64,000 bases of DNA from Macrothele yani. Taxonomy: Eukaryota; Arthropoda; Arachnida; Araneae; Macrothelidae. The stretch spans positions 18,229,001 through 18,293,000 of the forward strand of contig CM077011.1 in NCBI GenBank assembly GCA_039090855.1, in the 5' to 3' direction. Shown piece by piece: positions 12,637 to 23,207 of the stretch. The translations under genes and the position numbers were made by a program. The notes under the pieces were generated by a model. The model saw only the letters and a program-made list of their open reading frames with translations, ran no database searches and was not told the origin of the DNA. The first letter of the stretch is position 1, and each line of letters opens with the position of its first letter.

Positions 12637-13700
12637 TGTTATGTCAGAAAAATTGATCAACGAATTGTCATCACATTCAGCCATAAAATTCGCTAAACTT
12701 GTTGCTAAGATACATACTTAAATTTAGAGAAAGTCTATGAGGAGGATTCGTGCGCGAGTTTGTAACTGGAATAAACCTTTTTAAAGATGGCCGCGAAAGT
12801 GTTGAGAGTGATGAAAGGTCTGGAAGACCCGATTCCAGAAAAAGTGAAAACAATGTCGAACATCTGCGCACAGGTGTGCGAGAAAATCGCCGAATTACTA
12901 TTCTTGAGTTATCTGAAGACTTCAACGTTAGTTTCATTTTAGTTCAGTCGATTGTAACGGATGATTTTTGTATGAGACGCGTCTCGGCAAAATTTGCTCT
13001 CATCTGAGGAAAAACAGGCCTGTGTTTCAACTGATAATGACCTGCTTGAGTGAGGTTAAAAAGAAGAATGTTTTTAAAAATCTATCGTATCTAGTGATGC
13101 ATCGTGGGTTTATGGGTATGACCCCGAAACTAAGCGCCAGTCTTCCCAATGAAAGACCCCAAACTCTTCCAATACCCTAAAAAACACGAAAGGACTCAGA
13201 TTGCTTTTTTTTTTTTTTATCAAGCATGAGGGAATGTTGCACCATGAATACGCTCGATCAGACCAGATGATCAACAAGGAGTACTACTGTGAAGTTTTAA
13301 GGGCGTTTGAGGGACACAGTCCGTCGCAAAGGACAGCACTGCGTGAGAAGGGAGAATGACACCTCCACGATGACAGCGCGAGTGCCTATGCATCGCAACT
13401 TTCGCAGCAGTTTCTTTCTAAACACAGCATTTTACAGGACTGACAGCCATCCTATTCGCCAGAATTCGTTCCCTGGGACGGTTTTCTTTTCCCTAAAATC
13501 AAATACCACTTGAAAGGAAAACAAATGAAGATATTGCTTAGATACAACAGGATCGGACTAAGCAACTGTTCACTATTTCAGATGACTTCAAAAAATGCTT
13601 TGGGCAGTGGAAACAGTGCTGGTCTAAGTGCGTGACTTCGGAATAGAACTACTTCGAAGGCTACTAATAGGGTTAAAATCTGTAAGTCTTGTACATTTTC
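12637..13700 (+). pseudogene. Second mariner transposase, strongly degraded
   Basis: This is a different mariner lineage, closer to the SETMAR-type transposases. It contains ESDERSGRPDSRKSENNVEH (12806 onward), VRENRRITILELSEDFNVS, then SWVYGYDPETKRQSSQ (first block, Asp lost to Ala), HHEYA and NKEYYCEVLRAF, HDDSASAYASQ (second block), YSPEFVPWDGFLFPK (third block, with changes), and a C-terminal YFEG. Multiple stops, frameshifts and a T-run at about 13205-13220 disrupt it. Clear TIRs were not found. Confidence 0.8.
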
Positions 13701-13704
13701 CTAA

Positions 13705-14045
13705 TAAATCCAGTCTTGATGCATTTTGATCACACCTTGTATTAGAGATTTAAGACTTTAATCAAAAAGATTAAGTTATTGCATCGTGGAATCCAATATA
13801 GTCCTTTTGTTTCGTATTTCTTAGCACCAAAGTTCAGTTGTAATCCTACTTAGGGATATGCAGATAGGTAACATTTGCTAGTCCTCACTAGGTATGATTT
13901 CTTCTTTTGAACCTTCTTTCACCCCAAGCACTCCATTTATTATAATCTTGTTAAATGGCGACGGGGTCAATTGCGAAAGACATGTTAGAAAGAATGTATA
14001 AAAAAAAAGCTACAGCGACGACTACGGTAGTGTTAATAGAAATCA
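13705..14045. other. Unassigned spacer
   Basis: No feature was recognised between the mariner relic and the foldback SINE cluster. Confidence 0.4.
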
Positions 14046-14046
14046 T

Positions 14047-14215
14047 TCAAATTTTGAAGATGGCAATCCGTTTTTGGGTGTAAATATGACAAGGGTGGTA
14101 AGTCGGATGATATACGAAAACTAGAACATTTCTTCTTACTGGAGCGGGAATCGAATACGCGTCTCCCGGATAGCGCCCGGGTATGCTAACCACTACAACA
14201 CCCAGAACGACCAAG
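14047..14215 (-). repeat. SINE-C copy 1
   Basis: The minus-strand tRNA-like head has TGTAGTGGTTAGCATA (A-box region) and GGTTCGATTCC-like B-box sequence (plus strand GGGAATCGAATACGCGTCTC near 14145). A short body follows, ending in TTCAAAATTTG. Confidence 0.6.
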
Positions 14216-14316
14216 ACTCAAGTTTGCGATTAATTTGAATATAACAATCACAGGGATTCACTAGTCGAAGCAACCTCCAGATTCGCTAAACATGAATGTC
14301 AGTTAAGAGTCCTATC

Positions 14317-14530
14317 GCCGCCCCGGAGGCGCAGTGGCCTAAGCGATGGCTTCTGATCCTTCGTCCGAGATGGGTCCGGGTTCAAATCCTGGCGAGGCAT
14401 GGATGTTTTGTTTGTCTTACGGCGCTAGCTCTCTTCGTTCCCTGGAACCAGTGACCCTAAATTAGGGACAGGCGACTGCTCATAGCCCACTGAGTTGCTC
14501 ACGGTGGTCGTTAAAACTCCGATTCCCGCA
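14317..14530 (+). repeat. SINE-A copy
   Basis: The head GGAGGCGCAGTGGCCTAAGC (A box) and GGTCCGGGTTCAAATCC (B box) is followed by the body (CCTGGAACCAGTGACCCTAA) and the tail ending CGGTGGTCGTTAAAAC. Confidence 0.8.
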
Positions 14531-14589
14531 AAAAGATCCTATCCCGTGATTGCCTGGAGGAGCAGATAAATCATGAATGGAATACGGGA

Positions 14590-14745
14590 TTACACCATAC
14601 AATACAAATTTTGAAGATGACAATCCGTTTTTTGGTGTAAATATGACAAGGATGGAAAGTCAGATTACATCCGAAAACTTGGAAATTTCGTCGTCATGGA
14701 GCGGGAATCGAATCCGCGTCTCACAGATAGTGCCAACGTATACCA
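14590..14745 (-). repeat. SINE-C copy 2
   Basis: Same head and body as copy 1. GAGCGGGAATCGAATCCGCG at about 14699 is the complement of the B box. The 5' end is replaced by an unrelated GTATACCATTCATTATTTAT segment. Confidence 0.55.
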
Positions 14746-14916
14746 TTCATTATTTATTTGCTCCTCCGGGCAATCACCGGATAAGATAAACAAAGACATC
14801 GCTCTTTCCACGTTTTACCAACACACAGCAGCAGATAAATTGCTATTCGGTCACCGCTGGGGATCCTTTACCTCCAGATTCGCTAAACATGAATGTCGGT
14901 TAAGAGTCCTATCGCC

Positions 14917-15130
14917 GTCCCGAAAGCGCAGAGGTCTAAGCGATGGCTTCTGATCAGTCGTCAGATATGAGTCCGGGTTCGAATCCCGGTGAGGCATGGA
15001 TGTTGTGTTTGTCTTGCGGCACTGGCACTCTCCGTTCTCTGGAACCAGTGGCCCTAAAATTAGGGACGGGCGACTGCTTATAACACACTGAGTTGCTCAC
15101 GGTGGGCGTTAAACCCCCATTCCCCTCCCC
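14917..15130 (+). repeat. SINE-A copy
   Basis: B box GGGTTCGAATCCCGG, then GGCATGGATGTTGTG and the SINE-A body, ending GGTGGGCGTTAAACCCCC. The A box is damaged (GCGCAGAGGTCTAAGC). Confidence 0.8.
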
Positions 15131-15189
15131 AAAGGAATCCTATCCCGTGATTGCCCGAAGGAGCAGATAAATCATGATTGGAATACTGG

Positions 15190-15340
15190 ATTACACCATA
15201 CCATACGAATTCTGAAGATGACAATCCGTTTATTGGTGTAAATAGGACAAGGGTGGAAAGTCAGATAATATCAGAAAACTTAAAAATTTCGTCATCTTGG
15301 AGCGGGAATCGAATCCGCGTCTCCCCGATAGCGCCAGGGT
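15190..15340 (-). repeat. SINE-C copy 3
   Basis: A third tandem copy, with the complement of the B box at about 15300 and the same truncated 5' end as copy 2. Confidence 0.55.
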
Positions 15341-15547
15341 ATACCATTCATTATTTATCTACTCGCACGGGCAATCAGTGGATAGGATAGACATCGCTCT
15401 TTGCACGTTTTAGTAACACATAGCAACCGAAAAATTGTTATTCCTCACCGCTGGGGATCCTTGACCTCCAGATTCGCTAAGCATGAATGCCGGCTGCTTC
15501 GACTAGCGAATCCTGTCATGGTTATATTCAAATTAATCGGAAACCTG

Positions 15548-15725
15548 AGACGTCGTTGTTTTGGGTGGTGTAGTGGCTAGCATACCGAGGCCCTATCTGG
15601 GAGACGCGGGTTCTATTCCCGCTCCAGGACTACGAATTTTTCAAGTTTTCGGATATTATCGGACTTTCCATCCTTGTCAAGTTTACACCAAAAAACGGAT
15701 TCTCATCTTCAAAATTTGTATTGTA
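15548..15725 (+). repeat. SINE-C copy 4, inverted
   Basis: The most complete SINE-C: head TGGTGTAGTGGCTAGCATAC, then GACGCGGGTTCTATTCCCGC, then the body through to CTTCAAAATTTG. It is the inverted partner of copy 1 and closes the foldback. Confidence 0.65.
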
Positions 15726-15759
15726 TGGTGAAATCCCTTATTCCATTCATAACAGATAT

Positions 15760-16845
15760 CATATTGAAAAATCATAACTTACTTTAACAAGCGTTTAAAA
15801 GGAACTGTTATTGTGCACTTCTCCTACAGCCTTACCAATTTGTATTTACAAGACCAATCTTTTCAACTACATAAATTATTCTTTCGTCGGTAATGTCTGA
15901 GAATCATTTTTATGCTGTAGTGAAGTATTAGCAAAATCTATTTTGGCTAGGGAAATGTGGATTCAATGTCAAAATCAGATTGTGGGTGCCTTAATCTAAG
16001 CCACTGCTACTTAAATTTCCTCAAGGTAGCAGAAAATGATGAAACAACATCGTTTTGTCAAGAAAAACCAATGAATCTTAAGTCATCGCTTTGCATTTTG
16101 ATAGACTTTTTTTTTTCTTCAAAGCATAGCCCTTGGGAGGACGCACAGATAAAAATCGAAGCTTTCCATCTAAATGATTAAAAAGAACCACAACTCCCCG
16201 AAACTTTATTTCAGCTAGATCTTGTTACGCCAGAAACACCGGCGTTTTCTCATTAGAAAAATGTTTGCTCCTGAAATCTGTACCAGACAACGGATTCGAT
16301 TACATGATCCAGACACTTTAATTTAAGAAAAGTGAAACTAAAAGAAATAACCCTCATCCTGGTCTGTTTTGTGTCGCAGGCATGAAAGAAAGAAACATCG
16401 TTAAAAGGAACGGTAAGTAAGAAGATAACAACATGATGAAAAAATTAATAAGATCTTCCGCAGGCCTCGGGAGACAATGAACAGATTTCTTACCGGAGAA
16501 TGTTTTTCTTCTCCTTCGTAAAAATGTGGCAACGTTAAAAAGAATGCTAGAAGAAATCAATGACTAATTGCTGGAGGAAAAATAAAAGGATGTTTAGAAG
16601 TCCGTTTCTTCCGTGACTGCACTAAACTTTCATCAAATTAATGTATTTTTGCATACACTATTGCACAATGTGTCCGCTAAAGCAAACACCATTTCCGGCG
16701 ATGGATCTATTTGCAGTAAAACCCTAATGATTTTCTCAAAGTTAATATCGTTCTGCAAGCCACTATTTTTAGAAAGAGCCCGTACTCACGGACTCCTTTA
16801 ATAGCAAGCAATCAACCGTTATATTGCCTCACAAAATGCAAATAC
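15760..16845. other. Unassigned region
   Basis: No recognisable repeat ends or protein motifs in about 1.1 kb before the Tc1 element. Confidence 0.4.
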
Positions 16846-16950
16846 ATACTATACTGTGCACATTAATTGGGACAAAATAAAAAAATCACTTTTTTTTTCC
16901 AAAACTATGCATTTATATCATTCTATGCCTTGATATACACTGATAAATAC

Positions 16951-17065
16951 CTGCGGGAGTGACATGGCGGAGACTGGCACAAGACAGACCGTTGTGGAGG
17001 AAACTTGGGGAGACCTTCGTCCAGCAGTGGATTGATAATGGTTGACAATGATGATGATGATGATG
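16951..17065 (+). mobile_element. RTE LINE 3' end, severely 5'-truncated
   Basis: The stretch from CGGGAGTGACATGGCGGAGA to GTGGATTGATAATGGTTGAC is nearly identical to 4130-4225 and ends in (GATGAT)n at 17049-17065. It sits inside the Tc1 non-coding arm, so it inserted after that Tc1. Confidence 0.85.
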
Positions 17066-17153
17066 TCCTCCTTTAGCAGAAATGACCTTGAAATCGTTTT
17101 GGCATTGATTCCACTAATTGAGTGCACATATTTTTGACTTCATAATCGTGGAA

Positions 17154-18053
17154 TCACACTTTTATAGCATTCGTTATCATGCGTTCATTCGTTGTACAGT
17201 CCATTTTACCTAAACGTTTCTTCAAAATATTCCACAAGATTTCTATGGGATTTAAGTCTGGTGAATTACAAGGCCAATCAAGCAAATTAATTTGATTTTC
17301 CAGCATTAAATTCTTGACCAATTTCGAATTGTGACATAGGGCCAAGTCATGTTGAAATGTCCCGTCAAAATTTGCAAGAATCAAACAATCCTACGTTGTA
17401 ATATTTCTACGTACTTGGCTGAATTCATCATACCTTGAACAGGAACTAAGCTTCCAGTGCCATTTGATGTGAAAACCCCCAAAACATCTGTTTCAGAGGG
17501 TGTTTTACAGTTTGTTTGACATACTCAGGTCATAAGGGTTCACAGTTGCTTCGTCTAACGACATTTCTTTGGTAACCCTGCACAAATAAATGAGTTTCGT
17601 CACTGAAAATTACCTTTTTCCTGTCGTCAGCAGTCCATGATTTACATTTGTTGGCCCATGCTAAACGTTTTATCTTCATTTTCGCATTCAAATATTGTTT
17701 TTCCGTTGGTCTTCTTGCCTCCTGGCCAACTTCCAGCAACCAACGGTGTACAGTTGAATCACTAACATCACAACCACTAGCCAAAAAATCTCTTTGAAGG
17801 TTGGTGCTTGTTTTTGTTTGGATTCATTTTACTATTTCTGATTAGATTTTTATCAGTTCGTGGAGTTGTTTTGTTTTTTTCCACATTTACCTCTCGTTTT
17901 TGGAGACTATGATCCAGATGCATTGTATCGCGTACGCAGCCTTGATACATTTGATTTGCCTACACCAACTGCAGCAGCGATATCTCTCAATGTCACAGAA
18001 GATTGATCCTTCAGAGAAATTATTTTTGCACGCTTCCTTGGGGAAATTTCCAT
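17154..18053 (-). pseudogene. Tc1-like transposase, frameshifted
   Basis: The likely start is the ATG at 18053 (MEISPRKRAKIISLKDQ). The first HTH reads SSVTLRDIAAAVGVGKSNVS, and the second lies near STVHRWLLEVGQEARRP. The catalytic blocks are KKVIFSDETHLFVQGYQRN, FQHDLALCHNSKLVKN and NSPDLNPIEILWNILKKRLG, so D, D and E all remain. Stops near 17870 and frameshifts near 17390-17530 separate the pieces. It encodes the DD34E transposase of the surrounding element. Confidence 0.85.
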
Positions 18054-18390
18054 TTTTCAATACACGAAAGCAACACGTACTCACAGAGAGCAAAAACTAA
18101 CGTCTACCTGTCACACACGAAAGCTCACAACTGAAGCTGAAGTTCCTATTTCCCGTTTATAACCGGTCAAACCACATTCTTTCTGTGAAATTCTAAAAGT
18201 CGCACCACCTTACAGCTGATAAAACCGGTTTACGTGGGTTTCCGACATCAACTGGCGATAACATTACAATTCTGAGAATAAAATAGCTTGTCACAATAAA
18301 TTTGCACGGTATAGTATGTGGACATAGCACGTTGTCACTTAAAATATTCTTATTTGTCCCAATACCTGTTAAGCTTGGAAGTAATTTTAG

Positions 18391-18609
18391 CCTCCCCGGT
18401 GGCGCAGTGGTCTAAGGCGCTGGTCTCTGATCATTTGTCCGTAAGGGGTCCGGGTTCGAATCCCGGTCAGGCATGGATGTTGTTTGTCTTACGGCACTGG
18501 CTCTCTCCCTTCACTGGAACCAGTGACCCTAAATTATGGACGGGCGACTGCTTATAGCCCATTGAGTTGCTCACGGTGGTCGTTAAACCTCCAATCAAAA
18601 AATAAAAAA
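18391..18609 (+). repeat. SINE-A, full length with 13-bp TSD
   Basis: A tRNA-derived SINE with A box TGGCGCAGTGGTCTAAGGCG and B box GGGTTCGAATCC. The body contains GGAACCAGTGACCCTAAATT, and the tail is CGTTAAACCTCCAATCAAAA. The perfect direct repeat GAAGTAATTTTAG flanks it at 18378-18390 and 18610-18622. The A-rich tail and TSD show LINE-dependent retroposition. This is the reference copy for the family in this window. Confidence 0.95.
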
Positions 18610-18821
18610 GAAGTAATTTTAGAAATATATTAAAATCTGGTTACAGTCATAACTCAGTATGTTAAAATCTAATGTACAATATTGTTGCGACGCTCCAGGG
18701 GCAGTCATAAAGTATTGATAGCATGGACGAACCGACCATACCAGGGCGCCACAAACAAAATACTGAATTTTATAACATCAAAACTGCTGAGATGTTTGAG
18801 CCGTTGATGGGTGTAGTTACA

Positions 18822-18941
18822 GTGTAGTAACTGGGCATTTATTCAGTGTAGTTACTGGGCGTTTATTCAGTGTAGTTACTCGGCGTTTATTCAGTGTAGT
18901 TACTCGGCGTTTATTCAGTGTAGTTACTGGGCGTTTATTCA
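18822..18941. repeat. 24-bp tandem repeat, five copies
   Basis: The unit is GTGTAGTTACTGGGCG followed by TTTATTCA, repeated five times with one- or two-base variants. A partial copy lies just upstream. Confidence 0.95.
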
Positions 18942-19098
18942 GCTCATACAATATTTAGTAACCTAAATATTGTGGCATCCACAAATTTACTAGCACCCAC
19001 ATAAAAATTGCGAGGAATACAGGCATAATATACACGCTTTAATTTTTGGAACAATTATTTACATACTTTATACTTTTTAGTTAATGATGTATCTAAAC

Positions 19099-20944
19099 CA
19101 GTGGTTCCCAAACGGTGGTCCGCGAGTAGCTCAAAAGTGGTCCGTGGTGCTGCAAAGATATAAGTCTAGGAAAAGATCATAGTCATCAGAGAATGAAAGT
19201 GACGGATTTGCATATGTGGTTGAGCTGAATGCCGACCGATCTCAACCATAAACATAGTTACGGCTCAGCATGAGCCGTGAAAATGCGCTACAGTGCTAAG
19301 CATTACACCGGAATCAGGAACCAATAATCAGCCGCTCGGTAAGGTCGATTCCCGTGAGTGGTCTTGTTTAATTTACATTTTGTGACATTGAGCATTGGCA
19401 CTATAATTTATTTTGGGTTGTGTAAGAAAATGGCACCAAAAAGGAAATACGATAGTGGTTATATAAAGTTCGGGTTCACCGAAGTTAAAGAAAATAAGGA
19501 GATTAGACCCCAGAGTGTGATTTGTGCTAAAGTCTTTAGCAATGAAGCACTAAAACCCGCAGAGCTAGAACGCCATTTAAAGACAGTCCATCTTAATTTG
19601 GGCGATTGTCCACTATATTTCGCAGGAAAGTTGAATAACTTGAAGAAAATGAAACTCGGAAAAAGTGGTGTAGGATTTCAAATGTCGAAAAAAGCGCTTT
19701 CTGCACCCTTTGTGATTTTATTAATTGTGAGATCACCAAGGGTGCAGAAAGCGTGCACCTCATATTATTGCTGAAACATTAGTGAAACCATTCTTGCTGA
19801 ATGCAGTTCAAACCACTTTAGGTGAGGAAGTGAATAAGAAAATTCAAGAAATTTCGTTATCGAACAACACCGTGAATGCGCGAATACTCGTAGAAAAATG
19901 TTACAGAACATTGAAGAGCTGTTCGTGAGTGAAATTAAAAATGATCCCTATTTCGCTCTGCATTTTGACTAAAGTACTGATGTCAGTGTTGTCAATTATT
20001 TCTCTTCGTTTGATTTCTTGGCGAAGACAACACCATCAATGAAGAATTGCTACTGTCACGAGAATTGAAAACTACGTCGCAAGGTAAGGACGTCATGAAA
20101 AAAATCTGCGCCTATTTCGAGAAGCATGAAATTAAGTAGGAAACTTTGCTGAGTTTTGTGCTGATGGTGCTCCTGCTGTGCTAGGATCGCGTTCAGGTTT
20201 AGTAGCGTTGGTGAAAGAGAACTCTTCCACACTGACGACGTACTGCATCATTCATCGCCAAACGTTAGCGTCCAAACCTTTGCCGGATGACATAACCATT
20301 ACAATGAAACTGGCCATAAAGTTTGTGAACACTGTTAAACGTAGTACGACGCTAAATAACGTGTTTTCGAAAACGTGTACGCAGACTTGGGCGCTCAGCC
20401 CGAGACGCTACTTTATCATACTGAGGTTCGCTGTGCCTCAAAAGGAAACATATTGTAACGCTTCTATGAGCTAAGAGAGGAATTAAAATTGCTTTTAATC
20501 GAGAACAAATAAACTAATTGCTGAAGCAGTTTTGTGAACCAAAATTCGAAATAACTATGTCGGATATACTCGTCCATTTGAACCAGCGAAACTTGCAGCT
20601 GCAAGTTTCTGGGAAAGAAAATTGGAAGGTGTGGCAAACATCTTTGTGTTTGAAGACAAACTTCGCGCGTTTCTTTGCAAAATAGATCTGTGGGTTGAAA
20701 CAATTCAGGCAAACATTACTCGTCAGTTCAGACTCTGAAAACCCTTGCTGATAACTGGAATTATGCTTCGGTCACAGCAGAGGTCCATCATAACGTATTG
20801 CGCCACCTACAAATACTAAAAGAGGAATTTAACAATTATTTTCCAGAATACGACAAATTTGAAACTTAGTCTATTAGGTGGGTCCGCGCTTTATCTATAT
20901 TTCGTGTCAGTAGTCCGCCGTTAGCTTAAGGTTGGAAACCACTG
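19099..20944 (+). mobile_element. hAT element with 8-bp TSD
   Basis: The left end CAGTGGTTCCCAAACGGTGG and right end GGTTGGAAACCACTG are inverted. ATCTAAAC flanks both sides exactly (19091-19098 and 20945-20952), the 8-bp duplication expected for hAT. It contains a degenerate Charlie/ZBED5-like transposase. Confidence 0.93.
19430..20860 (+). pseudogene. hAT (ZBED5/Charlie-like) transposase, degraded
   Basis: It starts MAPKRKYDSGYIKFGF. A BED-type zinc-finger remnant follows (PQSVICAKVFSNEALKP, then ERHLKTVH). Later frames carry LVKPFLLNA, ISLSNNTVNARI, CILTKVLMSVLSI (corresponding to LDESTDVS, mutated), KDVMKKICAYFEKHEI and HLNQRNLQLQ. Numerous stops and frameshifts are present. The sequence ends near EFNNYFPEYDKF without a recognisable C-terminal hAT dimerisation domain, so the 3' coding end appears deleted. 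Confidence 0.8.
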
Positions 20945-20954
20945 ATCTAAACTT

Positions 20955-21330
20955 TAATTAGTCGCTGACATTCAGGTAAGCCGATAACACTGATCAACAG
21001 CATTTTTTTCCAGGGAAATTGTAATTAATTTTAATAAACATACCCTCGGGGATTTCCAAATTAATAACAAATGTAAAGTTGGGTTTCATTTCGGAGATAT
21101 TCATTTCTGAATTTATCACCGTGACCTTATTTTATTTCAATTTTAAGTGATTTTTGAATGCAGACAAACAACACCGGAAGTGGGTGATGCAATAGGTATA
21201 GGCGCCAGTGACGCAGATTACGTCAGACAGTCTGACGCATTGCTGAAAAGCTTCGTTCATTTAGATATAACAGCTATCAGTATAGCACGTAATGAGATCA
21301 CAAACAGAGACTTATAGCAATCATTACATT
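20955..21330. other. Unassigned spacer
   Basis: No gene. A short imperfect palindrome, CGTCAGACAGTCTGACG, lies at about 21220-21240. Confidence 0.4.
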
Positions 21331-23103
21331 ATGTCTCCTACATGCATGAATTTTAGAAATAGTTTTTGTTATATATGTGGGGAAATTGTGAGTGTTAAAC
21401 GTAAAAGACGTATAACACCATTAATTAGAACAGCCTATAAACATTACTTTGGATGCCAGATTGGCAAGTAGGATAAGACATGGGTGCCACAATTCTGATG
21501 TGAACGCTGTTCGATTCGGTTTCGAGAGTGAGTAAGAGGAAAGAAAACATCGATGTCTTTCGCCATACTGATCTGGAGGAAACTAAGAGATCATACAACA
21601 TATTGTTACACCTTTGTATGACTCCAGTAGTAAAAGGAATTAATTTTAAGCAGAAAAACCATGTGAACTATCCCAGCATCTATTACGCAATAAGGTCAGT
21701 GACTCACAGTGACGCGCATACTGTACCACAGCCATCTGTAAACTGTCCTTTAGATGAAGAGGAATGCATTCCATCAACTAGTCACGAAAGCGGAAAAGAC
21801 GAGGATTATATTCCCTCAGAGAAACATTCAACGCCTCATATGGTCACCCAAGCAGAGCTCAACCTCTTTCGTGATCTGGGATTAAGCAGAAATAAAGCTG
21901 ATTTGCTTGGACCAGGCTAAAAGAGTGGAATATATTGAATAATAGTGTACCTATTTCCGTGCATCGTGAACGATACAAAGATTTTATTCGTTTTTATGAA
22001 AAAGATGACGAGATATGCTTTTGTAACGACATTCCCAACCTGATGTTCATCTTGCGATTTGTATCACATGCCAGAGGAATGCGGCTGTTTATGGATGATT
22101 CGAAAGTCAGTTTAAAAGTAGTACTGTTACACATTGGCAAAAAATACGGCCGGTTGGACATGCTTCACGGGGAAAGAAACCTATACCTTGAAAATCCTAT
22201 TGCATTTAATGTAGTACAATGATTTTCATTGAAAGATTTGTGGTGACTTGAAAGTAATTTCTATTTCACTAGGGATGCAACTGGGATATACTAAATATTC
22301 GTGTTTCGTTTGCGAATGGGATAGCAGCGCTAAAGAAAAGCACTACCATGTAAGAAAGTGGCCTTCACGGAAGTCTCTGAAGCTCGGTGCTAAGAATTTT
22401 GTGAACGAACCTCTTGTACCAGCAGCGGGCATTCCTCTCCGAACACTACACATCTAATTCAGATTGATGAACATTTTTGTTAACGCTTTGAACCGGGACA
22501 GTGAGGCATTTAGGTTTATCCCAGAATTATTCGCTTCCATATCAGATGCTAAAATAAAAGAGGGCGCATTTATTGGTCCTGACATTCGAAAACTCATGGA
22601 AAATGACCGTTTTGAAAGTGTTTTTCAGAAACTACAAAAAGAAAGCGCGGCTGGTATTCAAGGATGTTGTGAAAAACGTCCTTGGAAACACTAAAGCTGC
22701 AAACTATAAGGATGTTGTGAAAAACTTCCTTGGAAACACTAAAGCTGCAAACTATAAGGATGTTGGGAAAAACTTCCTTGGAAACACTAAAGCTGCAAAC
22801 TATAAGGATGTTGGAAAAAACTTCAACACTAAAGCTGCAACTATAGTTCAAAAGGTGGTGAAAAATCTTCAAACGTTGGGTTGTCACATATCTTTAAATC
22901 TGCATTTCTTTCATTCTCACCTAGACATTTTTCAAGATAATATGGGAGCAGTTACTGACGAACATGGTCAACGATTTCACCAGCAGATATCTGTCATGGA
23001 GATCCGTTACCGTGCACAGTGAAATGAAGCGATGCTTGCTGATTGATGTTGGTCCATCAAGAGAGATGCTCCTGAAGAACAACGTAAACGGAAAAGCATG
23101 TAA
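21331..23103 (+). pseudogene. Uncharacterised repetitive protein family, frameshifted
   Basis: Broken frames give a coherent protein. It starts MSPTCMNFRNSFCYICGE, continues ITPLIRTAYKHYFGCQIGK, then MVTQAELNLFRDLGLSRNKA, FCNDIPNLM, LFMDDSKVSLKVVLLHIGK, LGMQLGYTKYSCFVCEWD, ISDAKIKEGAFIGPDIRKL, SLNLHFFHSHLDIFQDNMG and DEHGQRFHQQISVMEIRY, and ends EEQRKRKSM with TAA at 23101-23103. From memory, proteins of this layout (Cys-rich N-terminus, C.CEWD block, late HFFHSHLD and DEHGERFHQ blocks) are common, uncharacterised and multicopy in arthropod genomes. A transposon origin is plausible but not shown. No TIRs were seen. A stop replaces the Trp after GCQIGK, and more stops and shifts follow. Confidence 0.65.
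22660..22843 (+). repeat. 48-bp in-frame tandem expansion
   Basis: The unit AAGGATGTTGTGAAAAACTT plus CCTTGGAAACACTAAAGCTG plus CAAACTAT is repeated three times. A shortened fourth copy lacks the CTTCCTTGGAA part. It encodes KDVVKNFLGNTKAANY repeats in the surrounding frame. Confidence 0.95.
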
Positions 23104-23207
23104 TGCAAAAATTTTGCTAATATTAGCAAAATTTAATACACTAAAAATGTGTCCCCACTGGAAAATGTAAATTAATTGTAATGTTAGGAATGCAAAAAAA
23201 AAAAAAA

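Larger units (their letters stand above)
14047..15725. repeat. Foldback cluster of tandem SINE-bearing units
   Basis: The left part (about 14047-14275) and the right part (about 15500-15725) are inverted copies. Between them, a unit of about 0.6 kb is tandemly duplicated: CAAATTTTGAAGATG-type starts lie at about 14048, 14599 and 15197. Each unit holds a minus-strand tRNA-like SINE-C copy, and two hold a plus-strand SINE-A. Short inverted blocks (CCCGTGATTGCC and GGCAATCAC) flank the units. Confidence 0.7.
16849..18314 (-). mobile_element. Tc1-like element with TIRs, carrying an RTE fragment
   Basis: The left end CTATACTGTGCACATTAATT at 16849 matches the inverted right end (complement CTATACCGTGCAAATTTATT) ending at 18314. 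The TIRs are about 27 bp with a few mismatches. TA lies outside both ends (16847-16848 and 18315-18316). The length is 1466 bp, including about 115 bp of RTE insertion. Confidence 0.85.

Noticed and set aside
18391..18470. Functional tRNA gene in the SINE-A head
   Set aside because: It continues into a conserved SINE body with A-tail and TSD, and occurs several times with the same body.
18822..18941. CRISPR-like direct repeats
   Set aside because: 24-bp units are contiguous with no unique spacers; a simple minisatellite.
22660..22843. CRISPR array
   Set aside because: 48-bp units are directly adjacent without spacers and encode an in-frame repeat; the DNA is eukaryotic.
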